Source of the DNA: Salinarimonas sp.
Lineage (GTDB): Bacteria > Pseudomonadota > Alphaproteobacteria > Rhizobiales > Beijerinckiaceae
Assembly (NCBI GenBank): GCA_020832565.1
Contig: JAFIEI010000005.1
Location: 1 to 64,000, forward strand
Length of the DNA: 64,000 nucleotides
Direction: 5' to 3'
Part shown: positions 9,640 through 18,767 of the stretch, in pieces
Position numbering within the stretch: the stretch's first letter is position 1
How the letters are laid out: each line of letters opens with the position of its first letter
The notes under the pieces: model-generated
The model's database searches: none
What the model was told of the DNA's origin: nothing
Seen by the model: only the letters and a program-made list of their open reading frames with translations
Translations under genes and position numbers: made by a program

Positions 9640-10026
9640 TCAGTCGGTGGTGCCGTCTTCGTTGAACTGCATGAGATAGGCGGTCAGATCCGCGATCTGC
9701 TGGTCATTGCGCAGGCCGGCGAAGACCATGCGGGTGCCGGGGGTGACTTCGCGCGGGTTGCGGATGTATTCAGCGAAGTTCTCCTCGTCCCACACCTTGT
9801 CGATGTCGTCGAAAGCGGCGGAGAAGTTGTAGCCCTCGACCTCGCCAGCCTGACGGCCGAACATGCCGTTCAGTTGCGGACCCACCGTGTGGCGGGCATC
9901 CTCGCCGACCTGGTGGCAGGCGCGGCACTGGTTGAAGACGCGCTGGCCTGCAGCCGGGTCACCGGCGGCGGCGGGGCTTGCGAAGGCGATCATTGGTATT
10001 GCGGCGGCGGCGATCAGAAAGCGCAT
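9640..10026 (-). CDS. Class I cytochrome c, periplasmic
   Basis: A 128-residue precursor with an N-terminal Sec signal of about 21 residues ending in SPAAAG. The mature protein has one c-type heme site, CRACH at residues 34-38, and a distal Met ligand in PGTRMVFAG. This is the layout of small soluble c2/c-552 type electron carriers, which shuttle electrons between the bc1 complex and an oxidase or another periplasmic partner. It is a single gene with its own downstream terminator, unrelated in strand timing to the otn operon beyond it. The specific partner cannot be told. Confidence 0.92.
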   Translation of the reverse strand: MRFLIAAAAIPMIAFASPAAAGDPAAGQRVFNQCRACHQVGEDARHTVGPQLNGMFGRQAGEVEGYNFSAAFDDIDKVWDEENFAEYIRNPREVTPGTRMVFAGLRNDQQIADLTAYLMQFNEDGTTD

Positions 10027-10197
10027 GGTTTGCTCCGATTGTCTTTGTCTTTAGCTCAGGCTTTCGCCAGGAATCGAATGGTTCGCCGGGGGCGCGAGCG
10101 TTTCTTCTCGCCTGACCCGTGACGCCCGCGCAGACAACGCCGCGCGGCCCGCCACAGTTCAGACAGATTCCAGAATGTGCAGCTTCGTTGGGCGAAA

Positions 10198-11724
10198 TCA
10201 AGTATGGCGGGCGAGCACGTCGCGCACGGCCTGGACGATATCGGCCTCCGGAACGGAGAACTGCGCCGGGCGCGCCGCGCGCCATTCCTCGTTCGTCTCG
10301 ATCTGCGCCGAGGCCTTCGCGCCCTCGACCAGATCCTTGATCTGCACTTCCCCGCGCTCACGTTCATCCGATCCCTGGATGATGACGCAGGGGGCGCCGC
10401 GCCGGTCGGCATATTTCATCTGCGCCTTCATCCCGGACGAGCCGAGATAGAGTTCGGCGCGAATGCCCGCGCGACGCAATGCCGCGACGAATTTCTGGTA
10501 ATCGGCGAGCCGATCGCGCTCCATCACCATCACCACGACGGGCGCCTGCGGTTTCGCCTGCGCGAGAATCGGGCTGTCGACGAGCTGAAGCGCGGCGAGC
10601 AGCCGCGAGACGCCGATCGAGAATCCGGTGGCGGGAACCGGCTCGGAACGAAAGCGTCCGACGAGCCCGTCATAGCGTCCGCCGCCGCCGACCGAGCCGA
10701 AGCGCACCGGCAAGCCGTCCTCGTTTGTCACCGGGAACGTGAGCTCGGCTTCGAAGACCGGGCCGGTGTAATATTCGAGGCCACGCACGACGGCAGGGTC
10801 GATCACGACCTTGTCGGTATAGTCGGTGCCCGTGATCAAGGCGGCAATCTCGCGCAGTTCCGCCACACCCTCGGCCCCGCGCTCGGAGCCGGCGATCACC
10901 GCGTCGAGATTGGCCAGCGTTTCCTGCGCATCGCCGCCGCCAGCAGAGGTGAAGGCGAGCACGCGTGCCGCCTGCCCCTCATCCAGCCCCGCGCCCTTGG
11001 TATAATCCCCGCTGACATCCATGCGGCCTTCGCCGAGGAGATCGCGCACGCCGTCGGGGCCGATCTTGTCGAGCTTGTCGATGGCGCGCAAAACCGTGAG
11101 CCGCTGGCCGGCCTTGTCGTCGCCGCCGAGCCCGATTGCTTCCATCACGCCGTCGAGGATCTTGCGGTTGTTGACCTTGATGACGTACTGGCCGGAAAGG
11201 CCGAGCGCTTCCATCGTGTCGGCGGCCATCATGCAGATCTCGGCATCGGCAGCGACCGAGGCCGCGCCGACGGTATCGGCATCGAACTGCATGAATTGCC
11301 GGAACCGCCCCGGGCCGGGCTTCTCGTTGCGGAAGACCCAGCCGGAGCGGTAGGAGCGGTAGGGCTTGGGCAGAGCGTCGAAATTCTCCGCCACATAGCG
11401 CGCGAGCGGCGCCGTCAGGTCATAGCGCAGCGAGAGCCATTGCTCGTCATCGTCCTGGAAGGAGAAGACGCCCTCGTTCGGGCGGTCCTGATCGGGCAGG
11501 AACTTGCCGAGCGCGTCGGTATATTCGATCAGCGGCGTCTCGACCGCCTCGAAACCGTAGAGCTCGTAGACCTCCCGGATCTTCTCCAGCATCGTATTCG
11601 CCGCCGCGAGATCCTGCGGGCCGCGATCGATGAGGCCGCGCGGCAGGCGCGCCTTCAGCTTGTCGGATTTCTTCTTGTCGGCCTTGGTTTTGCCGGCGGA
11701 TTTCTTCTCGTCCGGATTGGACAT
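10198..11724 (-). CDS. hisS: Histidine-tRNA ligase
   Basis: A 508-residue class II aminoacyl-tRNA synthetase charging tRNA-His. Motif 2 is around [20 protein letters not shown], the histidine-specific segment is [11 protein letters not shown], and motif 3 is near [12 protein letters not shown]. The C-terminal anticodon-binding domain begins around residue 410. The first 25 residues are a lysine-rich extension. The length and motif wording fit the divergent alphaproteobacterial HisRS type, known to recognise a tRNA-His lacking the usual extra G; whether that applies here needs the tRNA gene, which is not in the window. It is divergent from rmuC. Confidence 0.96.
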   Translation of the reverse strand: MSNPDEKKSAGKTKADKKKSDKLKARLPRGLIDRGPQDLAAANTMLEKIREVYELYGFEAVETPLIEYTDALGKFLPDQDRPNEGVFSFQDDDEQWLSLRYDLTAPLARYVAENFDALPKPYRSYRSGWVFRNEKPGPGRFRQFMQFDADTVGAASVAADAEICMMAADTMEALGLSGQYVIKVNNRKILDGVMEAIGLGGDDKAGQRLTVLRAIDKLDKIGPDGVRDLLGEGRMDVSGDYTKGAGLDEGQAARVLAFTSAGGGDAQETLANLDAVIAGSERGAEGVAELREIAALITGTDYTDKVVIDPAVVRGLEYYTGPVFEAELTFPVTNEDGLPVRFGSVGGGGRYDGLVGRFRSEPVPATGFSIGVSRLLAALQLVDSPILAQAKPQAPVVVMVMERDRLADYQKFVAALRRAGIRAELYLGSSGMKAQMKYADRRGAPCVIIQGSDERERGEVQIKDLVEGAKASAQIETNEEWRAARPAQFSVPEADIVQAVRDVLARHT

Positions 11725-11851
11725 TGCGTGCGTTTTCCCAGAGATGCGAGACGGATGCGCGGGTGGTAGCGCGGCAATGGGTCAGCCGCAAGGCGGTTTC
11801 GCCGGGACGGGTAAATTTGTTCATTGTTTGTTCGGTTTTCTCGCTTAAACT

Positions 11852-12967
11852 ATGCGAATGAGCGAGATCGCATTCCGATTCGGCGAGATGGCCGTGAGCT
11901 GGCGCGAGGTGGCGATCGCCGGGTTCTTCCTGGCGGTGATCCTCGTGATCTGGCTCGCGCGCCCCGCCCGCGAGCGTCATCTGGCGCGGCAGGTGGAGGA
12001 GATGGCGCGCGTTCAGGCCGAGATGGCCGGGCGCGTGCAGAGCTTCACCGACGTGTTCGGCGCCCGCCAGGGCGATTTCGCCCGTATGCTGGCCGAGCGG
12101 ATCGATCGCGGCACGCATGTTCAGGCGGAGACGCTCGGGCGGCTGAACGAGCGGCTGGCGGTGATCGACGCCGCGCAGGCCAGTCTCTCGGAACTGACCA
12201 ACCAGGTGGCGGGGCTGCAGCGCGTACTCTCCAACAAACAGGCGCGCGGGGCCTTCGGGCAGGGGCGGATGGAGGCGATCGTGCGCGATGCGCTGCCCGC
12301 AGACGCTTATGCCTTCCAGCCGACGCTCGGCAACGGCACCCGGCCCGACTGCATCATCCGCCTGCCGGGTGACCATCGCCCGCTGGTGATCGACGCGAAA
12401 TTCCCGCTCGAGGCCTTCTCTGCCTTTCGCGAGGCGCGCGAAAGCGAGGCACGGGCGCGCGCGGCGCAGAAGCTGCGCGGAGATATCGGTACGCATATCA
12501 AGGACATATCCCAGAAATACCTGATCGCCGGCGAGACCCAGGACGTGGCGATGATGTTCGTGCCCGCCGAATCGCTGCATGCGGATCTGCAGGAGCATTT
12601 CGAGGATCTGGTGCAACGCGCCTATCGCGCCCGGGTGATGATCGTCTCGCCCTCGCTGCTGGTCCTCGCCATCCAGGTCATGCAGGGGCTCGCTCGCGAT
12701 GCGCGCATCCGCGAGGAGGCGCAGGTGATCCAGCGCGAGGTCGGGCGGCTCGTCGCGGATGTGACGCGGCTCGGGGAGCGGGTCGAGCGGCTCGACCAGC
12801 ATTTCCGGCAGGCGCAGGAGGATGTCGGGCAGATCCGGATCTCGTCGGAGAAGATCACCCGCAGGGGCCAGCGCATCGAGAATCTCGAATTCGCGGAGGA
12901 GGGGAGCGGGCAGGACGACATGTTCACCACCCCGCCGGTGCTCTCGCGGGCGCGCCGCAATGGCTGA
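11852..12967 (+). CDS. rmuC: DNA recombination protein RmuC
   Basis: A 371-residue RmuC-family protein, thought to limit inversions and recombination at short inverted repeats through a nuclease-like domain. An N-terminal transmembrane helix (about residues 18-36) is followed by a helical, coiled-coil-like stretch (about 45-120). The conserved RmuC domain contains ARGAFGQGRMEAIVRDALP, VIDAKFPLEAF and DVAMMFVPAESL. ATG at 11852 is used; a second ATG two codons on is equally possible. The gap of about 130 bases to hisS must hold both divergent promoters. Family assignment is secure; the mechanism is known only by analogy. Confidence 0.93.
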   Translation: MRMSEIAFRFGEMAVSWREVAIAGFFLAVILVIWLARPARERHLARQVEEMARVQAEMAGRVQSFTDVFGARQGDFARMLAERIDRGTHVQAETLGRLNERLAVIDAAQASLSELTNQVAGLQRVLSNKQARGAFGQGRMEAIVRDALPADAYAFQPTLGNGTRPDCIIRLPGDHRPLVIDAKFPLEAFSAFREARESEARARAAQKLRGDIGTHIKDISQKYLIAGETQDVAMMFVPAESLHADLQEHFEDLVQRAYRARVMIVSPSLLVLAIQVMQGLARDARIREEAQVIQREVGRLVADVTRLGERVERLDQHFRQAQEDVGQIRISSEKITRRGQRIENLEFAEEGSGQDDMFTTPPVLSRARRNG

Positions 12968-12972
12968 GCGGC

Positions 12973-13431
12973 TCAGACGGGCTTTTCCATATAGACGCGC
13001 GTGAACCCCTTCTCCTGAACCAGCCCGGTCTCGCGATAGCCCAGCCGCGCATAGAGCGCGCGGTTCTCGTGCATCAGTTCGTGCGTATAGAGCGTGACCG
13101 CGCCATGCCCCGCCTGCCGCGCCGTATCTTCGGCGAATGCCATCAGCGCGCGCCCGAGCCCCCGTCCCCGCGCGCGATCCGCCACGGCGATGTTGTCGAG
13201 CAGGAATTGCGCATCATCCGCGAGCAGCACGACGAAGCCGGCAACGCCTTGCGCATCGCTTCCAACATATATGCGCCGGGCTGCAATATGCGCCGCGTAA
13301 TCGTCGTTCATCGGGCCGGGAGGCTTGCCGAGCCGGTCGATATAGGGGCTGTAGGCCTCGCATACGATCTGCGCGACGGCAGCAAGGTCGTCGATACCGG
13401 CTGGTCGGATCTCTGTGAAGCGCGCGTCCAT
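12973..13431 (-). CDS. GNAT family N-acetyltransferase
   Basis: A 152-residue acetyl-CoA-dependent N-acetyltransferase. The pyrophosphate-binding loop is ARGRGLGRALM, preceded by the beta-4 strand FLLDNIAVADR and followed by ENRALYARLGYRETG, which covers the usual C-terminal motif B. The frame is open upstream, but ATG at 13431 gives the standard start and sits 4 bases past the stop of the cyclic-nucleotide-binding gene, suggesting translational coupling. It converges with rmuC, ending 5 bases away. The substrate is unknown. Confidence 0.9.
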   Translation of the reverse strand: MDARFTEIRPAGIDDLAAVAQIVCEAYSPYIDRLGKPPGPMNDDYAAHIAARRIYVGSDAQGVAGFVVLLADDAQFLLDNIAVADRARGRGLGRALMAFAEDTARQAGHGAVTLYTHELMHENRALYARLGYRETGLVQEKGFTRVYMEKPV

Positions 13432-13435
13432 CGCC

Positions 13436-13879
13436 TCAGCCGAAGCGCGTGCCGATGCGGGCGAGATCGCGATTGAACGCGTCGAGCTCTTCGGAAATGG
13501 CCGCATGCATGGCGACCGCGACATCGGGATACTCTTCCAGAACGCGCCGGATCAGGCTGACCGAGAGGCGCAGCACCACGGAGGGCGCGCGTGCCGTGGC
13601 CGTCGCCGGACGATGCCCGCGCACGATCAGGGCCGTCTGCCCGATCAGATCACCCCGCCGCGCCACGATGACCGGCTTGCCGCCGCCCGTATCGAGCCCG
13701 ATTTCGCCCTCGGTGACGACATAGCCGGCATCCGAACGGTCGCCCTTGCGAAACAGCACATCCCCTTGACGCAGGCGGCGCCGGTCGGCGGCGAAGGCGA
13801 GCAGCCGCAGGCCGTCGCGGTCGAGCAGCCCCAGAAGCGGTGCCTGAGCGAGCATGGCGATGTCGTCGTCGAGCGACAT
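13436..13879 (-). CDS. Cyclic nucleotide-binding domain protein without HTH
   Basis: A 147-residue protein consisting almost entirely of one CRP-like cNMP-binding domain: FRKGDRSDAGYVVTEGEIGL is the beta-roll entry and GDLIGQTALIVRGHRPATA resembles the phosphate-binding cassette. There is no C-terminal helix-turn-helix, so it cannot act as a classical CRP/FNR DNA-binding regulator. It is encoded 19 bases after the response regulator gene and just before the acetyltransferase, so all three are likely one operon. It may be a small sensor or partner protein; whether it binds cAMP or cGMP cannot be seen. Confidence 0.85.
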   Translation of the reverse strand: MSLDDDIAMLAQAPLLGLLDRDGLRLLAFAADRRRLRQGDVLFRKGDRSDAGYVVTEGEIGLDTGGGKPVIVARRGDLIGQTALIVRGHRPATATARAPSVVLRLSVSLIRRVLEEYPDVAVAMHAAISEELDAFNRDLARIGTRFG

Positions 13880-13898
13880 GGGGTTTCCGATCCGCCCG

Positions 13899-14585
13899 TC
13901 AGGGCACGAGCTTGTAGCCGCCGCCTTCCGTCACCAGCAGCGAAACGGCCGAGGGGTCCGGCTCGATCTTCTGGCGCAGGCGATAGATATGCGTCTCGAG
14001 GGTATGCGTGGTGACGTTGGCGTTGTAGCCCCAGACCTCGGCCAGCAGCGTATCGCGCGCCACCACCTGCTGATCCGCCCTGTAGAGGAAGCGCAGGATG
14101 GCGGTTTCCTTTTCCGTGAGCTTGAGCTTGGAGCCGCTTTCGGTGACGAGCAGTTTCGCGCCGGGTTTGAAGCTATAGGGGCCGATCTGGAAGACGGCAT
14201 CTTCGCTGGCCGCATATTGGCGCAGCTGGGCGCGGATGCGCGCGAGGAGGACGGCGAATTTGAAGGGTTTGGCGACGTAGTCGTTGGCGCCCGCTTCGAG
14301 GCCGAGCACGGTATCGGAGTCGGAGCCCTGCGCGGTCAGCATGATGATCGGCGAGCGGAACCCGTGCTTTCGCATGAGCTTGACCGCCTCGCGGCCATCC
14401 ATGTCGGGCAGGCCGACATCCATGATGGCGAGATCGACGCGCGTCTCGCGGACCGTGCTCATGGCCCCGCCGGCATTCTCGGCCGTGGAGACGTCGAACT
14501 CCTCGTGCAGGGCGAGCTGCTCGGCGAGCGTCTCGCGCAGGTCCTGATCGTCATCGACGACGAGAATGCGATGGGCTTTCGACAT
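13899..14585 (-). CDS. OmpR-family two-component response regulator
   Basis: A 228-residue regulator with an N-terminal receiver domain and a C-terminal winged-helix DNA-binding domain. In the receiver, DDD at 11-13 forms the acidic pocket, Asp56 in AIMDVGLPDMDG is the phosphoacceptor, Thr84 and Lys106 complete the switch. The output domain has the typical LTEKETAILRFLYR and THTLETHIYRLRQKIEP. No histidine kinase is adjacent, so it is an orphan here. It heads an operon with the cNMP-domain and GNAT genes and is divergent from an L,D-transpeptidase gene. The CenR-like envelope regulators are a possible relative, but I did not assign a symbol. Confidence 0.92.
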   Translation of the reverse strand: MSKAHRILVVDDDQDLRETLAEQLALHEEFDVSTAENAGGAMSTVRETRVDLAIMDVGLPDMDGREAVKLMRKHGFRSPIIMLTAQGSDSDTVLGLEAGANDYVAKPFKFAVLLARIRAQLRQYAASEDAVFQIGPYSFKPGAKLLVTESGSKLKLTEKETAILRFLYRADQQVVARDTLLAEVWGYNANVTTHTLETHIYRLRQKIEPDPSAVSLLVTEGGGYKLVP

Positions 14586-14732
14586 GTGACACTTTCCTCG
14601 ACTTCGCGGGTGTGCTCGCAACCGGTTCTTGACAGGCCGGTACAGATTCTCACCCATGCGCAGAGTAACCCGGGCCGATGTCAGGGCAAGGCCTGCGCTG
14701 CGGGCATACCGCGTCAACCACAGGGAAATGGC

Positions 14733-15341
14733 ATGAATCGGCGATTCCTGGCAAGAATCCACGTTCTTCCCGCACCGCGCGATCGCTGTCGCGGCTGGCT
14801 GGTCGTCGGTGGGCGCATGCTGCCCTGTGCCATCGGCAAAGGCGGCTTGACGCGGTGCAAGCGCGAGGGCGACGGTGCCACGCCGATCGGTGATTTCTCC
14901 ATGCTGGCGCTGTTTTTCCGCCCCGACCGGCACCCGCCGCGTCCTCTGACCGGCTTGCCGGCGCGGGCCATTCGCCCGCATGACGGCTGGTGCGACGATC
15001 CCGCCGATCCGCGCTACAATCGCCTGATACGCCTTCCGGCAAGCGCCCGGCACGAACGCATGTGGCGCGATGACGCGCTCTATGACCGCGTCGTCGACAT
15101 CGCCTGGAACCGCCTGCCGCATCCCCTGCGCGGGCGCGGCAGCGCGATCTTCATGCATGTCGCGAGACCCGGCTTCGCGCCCACGGAGGGCTGCGTCGCG
15201 CTGGCTTTGCCGGAATTACGGCGCCTGCTCGCGCGGATCGGGCCGCGCACCCGGCTCGTGATCGGCCAGGATGTCAGGCGACAGCGCGATCCGAAGGCTG
15301 CGCCAGCCAGGCATCGAGCGCCGCGCGCGCCCGGTCGGTGA
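14733..15341 (+). CDS. L,D-transpeptidase (YkuD domain) family protein
   Basis: A 202-residue protein with a YkuD-type catalytic core: the histidine of IFMHVARPG and the cysteine of TEGCVAL correspond to the HxnSHGC signature of L,D-transpeptidases, which cross-link peptidoglycan or attach proteins to it. [17 protein letters not shown] is the usual upstream family segment. No clear signal peptide is seen, which is common in this short subgroup. ATG at 14733 was chosen because the family begins shortly before the [10 protein letters not shown] strand; the longer open frame upstream is antisense to the response regulator. Its last 68 bases overlap the 3-prime end of trmFO on the other strand. 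Confidence 0.85.
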   Translation: MNRRFLARIHVLPAPRDRCRGWLVVGGRMLPCAIGKGGLTRCKREGDGATPIGDFSMLALFFRPDRHPPRPLTGLPARAIRPHDGWCDDPADPRYNRLIRLPASARHERMWRDDALYDRVVDIAWNRLPHPLRGRGSAIFMHVARPGFAPTEGCVALALPELRRLLARIGPRTRLVIGQDVRRQRDPKAAPARHRAPRAPGR

Positions 15342-16698
15342 GCGCGTGCTTGCGGGCGATGGATTTCGCCGAGCCGCGCAGGCGCTTGCCGTTCTCGGCG
15401 ACCGGCGCCTTCTCCAGCGGCGGGAACAGGCCGAAATTGATGTTCATCGGCTGGAAGGAGCGCGGCCCCTCGTCGATGCTCTCGATATGACCGCCGGTGA
15501 TGTGGTTGGTGAGCGCGCCGAGCGCCGTCTCCGCCGGCATCGGGCGCAGCGGCTGGCCGAGACGTTCCGCGGCGCAGAAGCGCCCCGTCAACAGCCCGAT
15601 CGCGGCGCTCTCGACATAGCCCTCGCAGCCGGTGATCTGCCCGGCAAAGCGCAGGCGCGGCATGGCCTTGAGCCGCAGCGTCTCGTCGAGCAGGCGGGGC
15701 GAGTTGAGATAGGTGTTGCGGTGGATACCGCCGAGACGGGCGAACTCGGCATTCTCGAGGCCCGGAATCATGCGCAGGATCGCGGCCTGGGCGCCGTATT
15801 TCAGCTTCGTCTGGAAGCCCACCATGTTGTAGAGCGTGCCCAGCGCATTGTCTTGGCGCAGCTGGACGATGGCATAGGACTTGACTTCCGGATCGTGCGG
15901 ATTGGTCAGGCCGACGGGTTTCATCGGGCCATGGCGCAAGGTCTCGCGCCCGCGCTCGGCCATCACCTCAATGGGCAGGCAGCCGTCGAAATAGGGGGTG
16001 TCGGCCTCCCATTCCTTGAACTCGGTCTTGTCGCCGGCCAGCAGCGCGTCGATGAAGGCCTCGTACTGGTCCCGGTCGAGGGGGCAGTTGATGTAATCGG
16101 CGCCGGTGCCGCCCGGGCCGACCTTGTCGTAGCGGCTCTGGAACCAGGCCTTGGACATGTCGATGGATTCGCGATGCACGATCGGGGCGATGGCGTCGAA
16201 GAATGCGAGTGCGGTTTCGCCGGTAAGCGCGCGGATACCCTCGGCCAGGGCCGGGGAGGTGAGGGGGCCGGTGGCGATGATCACCTTGTCCCAGTCGTCC
16301 GGCGGCAGGCCGGCCACCTCGCCGCGATCGATGGTGATCAGCGGATGGGCTTCGAGCGCAGCCGTCACGGCATCCGAGAACCCGTCGCGATCCACCGCCA
16401 GCGCGCCGCCGGCGGGAACCTGATGGGCGTCGCCCATGCGCATGATCAGCGAATCGAGCCGGCGCATCTCCTGATGCAGCAGCCCGACGGCATTGGCCTG
16501 CGCGTCATCCGAGCGGAAGGAGTTCGAGCAGACGAGTTCGGCGAGACCTTGCGTCTTGTGGGCATCGGTCATGCGCTGCGGGCGCATTTCGTGGAGAATC
16601 ACCGGCACGCCGCATTGCGCAACCTGCCAGGCGGCTTCCGAGCCGGCCAGGCCGCCGCCGATGACGTGGACGGGAGCGATATCGCTTTGACGGGTCAT
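15274..16698 (-). CDS. trmFO: Methylenetetrahydrofolate-tRNA-(uracil-5-)-methyltransferase
   Basis: A 474-residue flavoprotein that makes 5-methyluridine at position 54 of tRNA using methylenetetrahydrofolate and FADH2. The FAD-binding motif [14 protein letters not shown] is at the N terminus, followed by [20 protein letters not shown] and CSNSFRSDD, all diagnostic of TrmFO. The length is normal. ATG at 16698 precedes [16 protein letters not shown]; the frame extends to 16866 without family similarity. The 3-prime end overlaps the convergent L,D-transpeptidase by 68 bases. Confidence 0.95.
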   Translation of the reverse strand: MTRQSDIAPVHVIGGGLAGSEAAWQVAQCGVPVILHEMRPQRMTDAHKTQGLAELVCSNSFRSDDAQANAVGLLHQEMRRLDSLIMRMGDAHQVPAGGALAVDRDGFSDAVTAALEAHPLITIDRGEVAGLPPDDWDKVIIATGPLTSPALAEGIRALTGETALAFFDAIAPIVHRESIDMSKAWFQSRYDKVGPGGTGADYINCPLDRDQYEAFIDALLAGDKTEFKEWEADTPYFDGCLPIEVMAERGRETLRHGPMKPVGLTNPHDPEVKSYAIVQLRQDNALGTLYNMVGFQTKLKYGAQAAILRMIPGLENAEFARLGGIHRNTYLNSPRLLDETLRLKAMPRLRFAGQITGCEGYVESAAIGLLTGRFCAAERLGQPLRPMPAETALGALTNHITGGHIESIDEGPRSFQPMNINFGLFPPLEKAPVAENGKRLRGSAKSIARKHALTDRARAALDAWLAQPSDRAVA

Positions 16699-16927
16699 GA
16701 TCTGCCTCGCAGGCCTTTGTCTCGAAAGGCGTTTCCTGCAGTCGGAATTAGCAGCAGCCCGCCCGCGGGACAAGGGCGGCACTGCGTACCGATCGTACGC
16801 CTTACGCGCCGTCTGACATGCTTGACGCTGGGTTACAGTTGCCAGCGCGCGCGTCGTCCCGCACACTCGCCGTCATGTGCACATGATGATTCACGTCGAT
16901 ACGATGCACGCGATAAGGGAGGGCGCC

Positions 16928-17359
16928 ATGACGGTACGCCAGGTTCTTTCCAACAAGGGGGCGCAGGTCGTCACCATCTCGCCGGATGCCACTTTGTCTC
17001 AGGCGGCGGCACTGCTCTCGGAGAAGCGCATCGGCGCCACGGTCGTCAGCGAAGACGGGCGCGCTGTCGCCGGGATCCTGTCGGAGCGTGACATCATCCG
17101 CGCCGTGGCGCAGGACGGGGCCGGGGCGCTGGATGCAGCCGTCTCGCGCTTCATGACCCGCGATGTCGTCACCTGCAGCATGAGCGCGGATACCGACCAT
17201 CTGATGCGCCTGATGACCAACGGCAAGTTCCGCCACGTGCCCGTCGTCGAGGACGGGGTGCTCGCCGGTATTATCTCGATCGGTGACGTGGTCAACCGGC
17301 GCCTGGCCGATATCGAGGCCGAGCAGCAGGCGCTGAAGGATTACATCGCCGCAGGCTGA
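16928..17359 (+). CDS. CBS domain-containing protein
   Basis: A 143-residue protein made of two tandem CBS domains (about residues 6-60 and 72-130), the module that binds adenosyl nucleotides such as AMP, ATP or S-adenosylmethionine. Typical strands and turns are visible in GATVVSEDGRAVAGILSERD and FRHVPVVEDGVLAGIISIGD. There is no attached catalytic domain, so it is a stand-alone sensor of unknown partner. ATG at 16928 follows a GGGAGGG ribosome site; an earlier in-frame start at 16877 is less likely. It converges with the second patatin gene. Confidence 0.93.
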   Translation: MTVRQVLSNKGAQVVTISPDATLSQAAALLSEKRIGATVVSEDGRAVAGILSERDIIRAVAQDGAGALDAAVSRFMTRDVVTCSMSADTDHLMRLMTNGKFRHVPVVEDGVLAGIISIGDVVNRRLADIEAEQQALKDYIAAG

Positions 17360-17375
17360 TCGGGCCGTTTCCGGA

Positions 17376-18356
17376 TCAGCGCATGGCTGCCGCGAGGGCT
17401 TTGGCCTCGGCGAGCAACTCGCGGATATCGGGCATGGCGCGTCGCGTGGCGTCTTCGCCGAGCGCGATGATCTCGTCCGCGCGGTGAAAATCGAACAGGC
17501 CGATTTTTGCGAGCTTGGGTGAGATCATCAGATCCGGAGGGTCGCCGGCAAGGCGGGCGCGCGAGATCCGGTCCTGAGTGATGTTGAAGGCGTCCAGCAT
17601 CACCTTGGCCATCCCGGGTGCAAAGCGCCGTGCCGCATCGCGCCCGCGCAGGCTCTCGGCCACATTGTCGGCCATGTCGAGCATGGGGCCGAGAAGCCCG
17701 GGGCGCCCGTTATCCTCCTCGGAATCCGGCTTTTCTTCCTCCGGGATCTCGTATTCGTCCTCGATGGACTGGATGGTGGTGCCGCGCAGTTTCAGGTCGC
17801 CGTTGAGATTGACGCAGAGCACCACGTCGGCCCCGAGCGCCCGGGCGGCGGTGACGGGGACCGGATTGACCAGCGTCCCGTCGACGAGCAGGCGGTTGCC
17901 GATGCGAACCGGATCGATGATGCCGGGCAGGGCATAGGAGGCCTGGACCGCCGGGAGCAGGCGCCCGCGCGTAAGCCAGATCTCGTGACCCGTCATGATT
18001 TCCGTGGCGATCGCGCCGAAACGGATCGGGAGGTTTTCGATGCGCATCCCGCCCAGATCCTCCTCCAGGAGCTGGCGCAATTTTTCGCCCGCGATCAACC
18101 CGGAAGCGCTCAACGAAAAGTCGAGCAGGCCGAGGACGCGTGCCCGTGTCAACGACCGGGCGAAAGTTTCGAGATCATCGAGCTTGCCTGCAGCATGGCA
18201 CCCCCCGACGACTGCGCCGATCGAAGTTCCCGCCACCATGTCGGGGACGATCCCCTCCTGCGCCAGAACCCGCAGCACGCCGATATGTGACCAGCCCCGC
18301 GCCGCCCCGCCGCCCAGCGCGATTCCGATCTTCAGGCCGTTATGCGTTGCATCCAT
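17376..18356 (-). CDS. Patatin-like phospholipase family protein, second copy type
   Basis: A 326-residue patatin-domain hydrolase, unlike the one at 4360. It carries GGGAARGWSHIGVL as oxyanion loop, GTSIG as nucleophile elbow and VDGTLVNPVP with the catalytic Asp. An acidic insert (EIPEEEKPDSEEDN) after the core and a C-terminal helical tail distinguish it. The sequence is of the RssA/NTE-like bacterial group, expected to release fatty acids from phospholipids. ATG at 18356 is used; a start ten codons upstream is possible. It is divergent from the toxin locus across an AT-rich gap. Confidence 0.9.
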   Translation of the reverse strand: MDATHNGLKIGIALGGGAARGWSHIGVLRVLAQEGIVPDMVAGTSIGAVVGGCHAAGKLDDLETFARSLTRARVLGLLDFSLSASGLIAGEKLRQLLEEDLGGMRIENLPIRFGAIATEIMTGHEIWLTRGRLLPAVQASYALPGIIDPVRIGNRLLVDGTLVNPVPVTAARALGADVVLCVNLNGDLKLRGTTIQSIEDEYEIPEEEKPDSEEDNGRPGLLGPMLDMADNVAESLRGRDAARRFAPGMAKVMLDAFNITQDRISRARLAGDPPDLMISPKLAKIGLFDFHRADEIIALGEDATRRAMPDIRELLAEAKALAAAMR

Positions 18357-18611
18357 GGGTTGGCTCTGTCTGTACGCTTTGGGCAATATCGAATCAATTC
18401 GTCAAGCGCGATCCAAACATAAACGCGCCGCATCAAAAATTGCATAGGGTCAAACGGTCCCACGTCAAACTGAAAACCTGTTCAGACGACAGATGGTGGC
18501 CATCCACGACGATGCTTCCGGGCCCAAACCATACCAAAGAATCTTTATAGATTGTTTTTAACCAAATATAAAATCAGAAGATGCTTTTTGGGCTCCGACG
18601 CGCCTTGAACC
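18357..18611. other. AT-rich gap between the patatin and toxin loci
   Basis: The stretch of 355 bases between the patatin start and the toxin start is relatively AT-rich for this genome, especially around 18535-18590. Apart from the small ORF at 18612 I see no gene, tRNA or clear terminator in it. It should hold the promoters of the patatin gene (minus) and the toxin locus (plus), but no specific elements could be fixed. Confidence 0.4.
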
Positions 18612-18767
18612 ATGAATGGCGGAAAACGCGATAGTTATTGCATACGAGCAGTGGGTTGGAAATCCGGCTCCCGGCGCTTTGCTCGGTACCGTCAGGAGTT
18701 GATTGACCGGCATGCCAATCAGTTTTTTCCCCAGGGCCGGGCAAATCCTGGTCTGCAACTTCTCTGA
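18612..18767 (+). CDS. Possible small ORF overlapping the toxin start (candidate antitoxin)
   Basis: An open frame of 51 codons starts at ATG 18612, directly after an in-frame stop, and runs 56 bases into the toxin gene in another frame. The product would be small and basic, with a WKSGSRRFARYRQELIDRH stretch. I do not recognise it and no good ribosome site precedes it. Its position, just upstream of and overlapping a PemK/MazF toxin, is where an antitoxin gene would normally sit. That is the only reason to list it; it may equally be non-coding. Confidence 0.28.
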   Translation: MNGGKRDSYCIRAVGWKSGSRRFARYRQELIDRHANQFFPQGRANPGLQLL

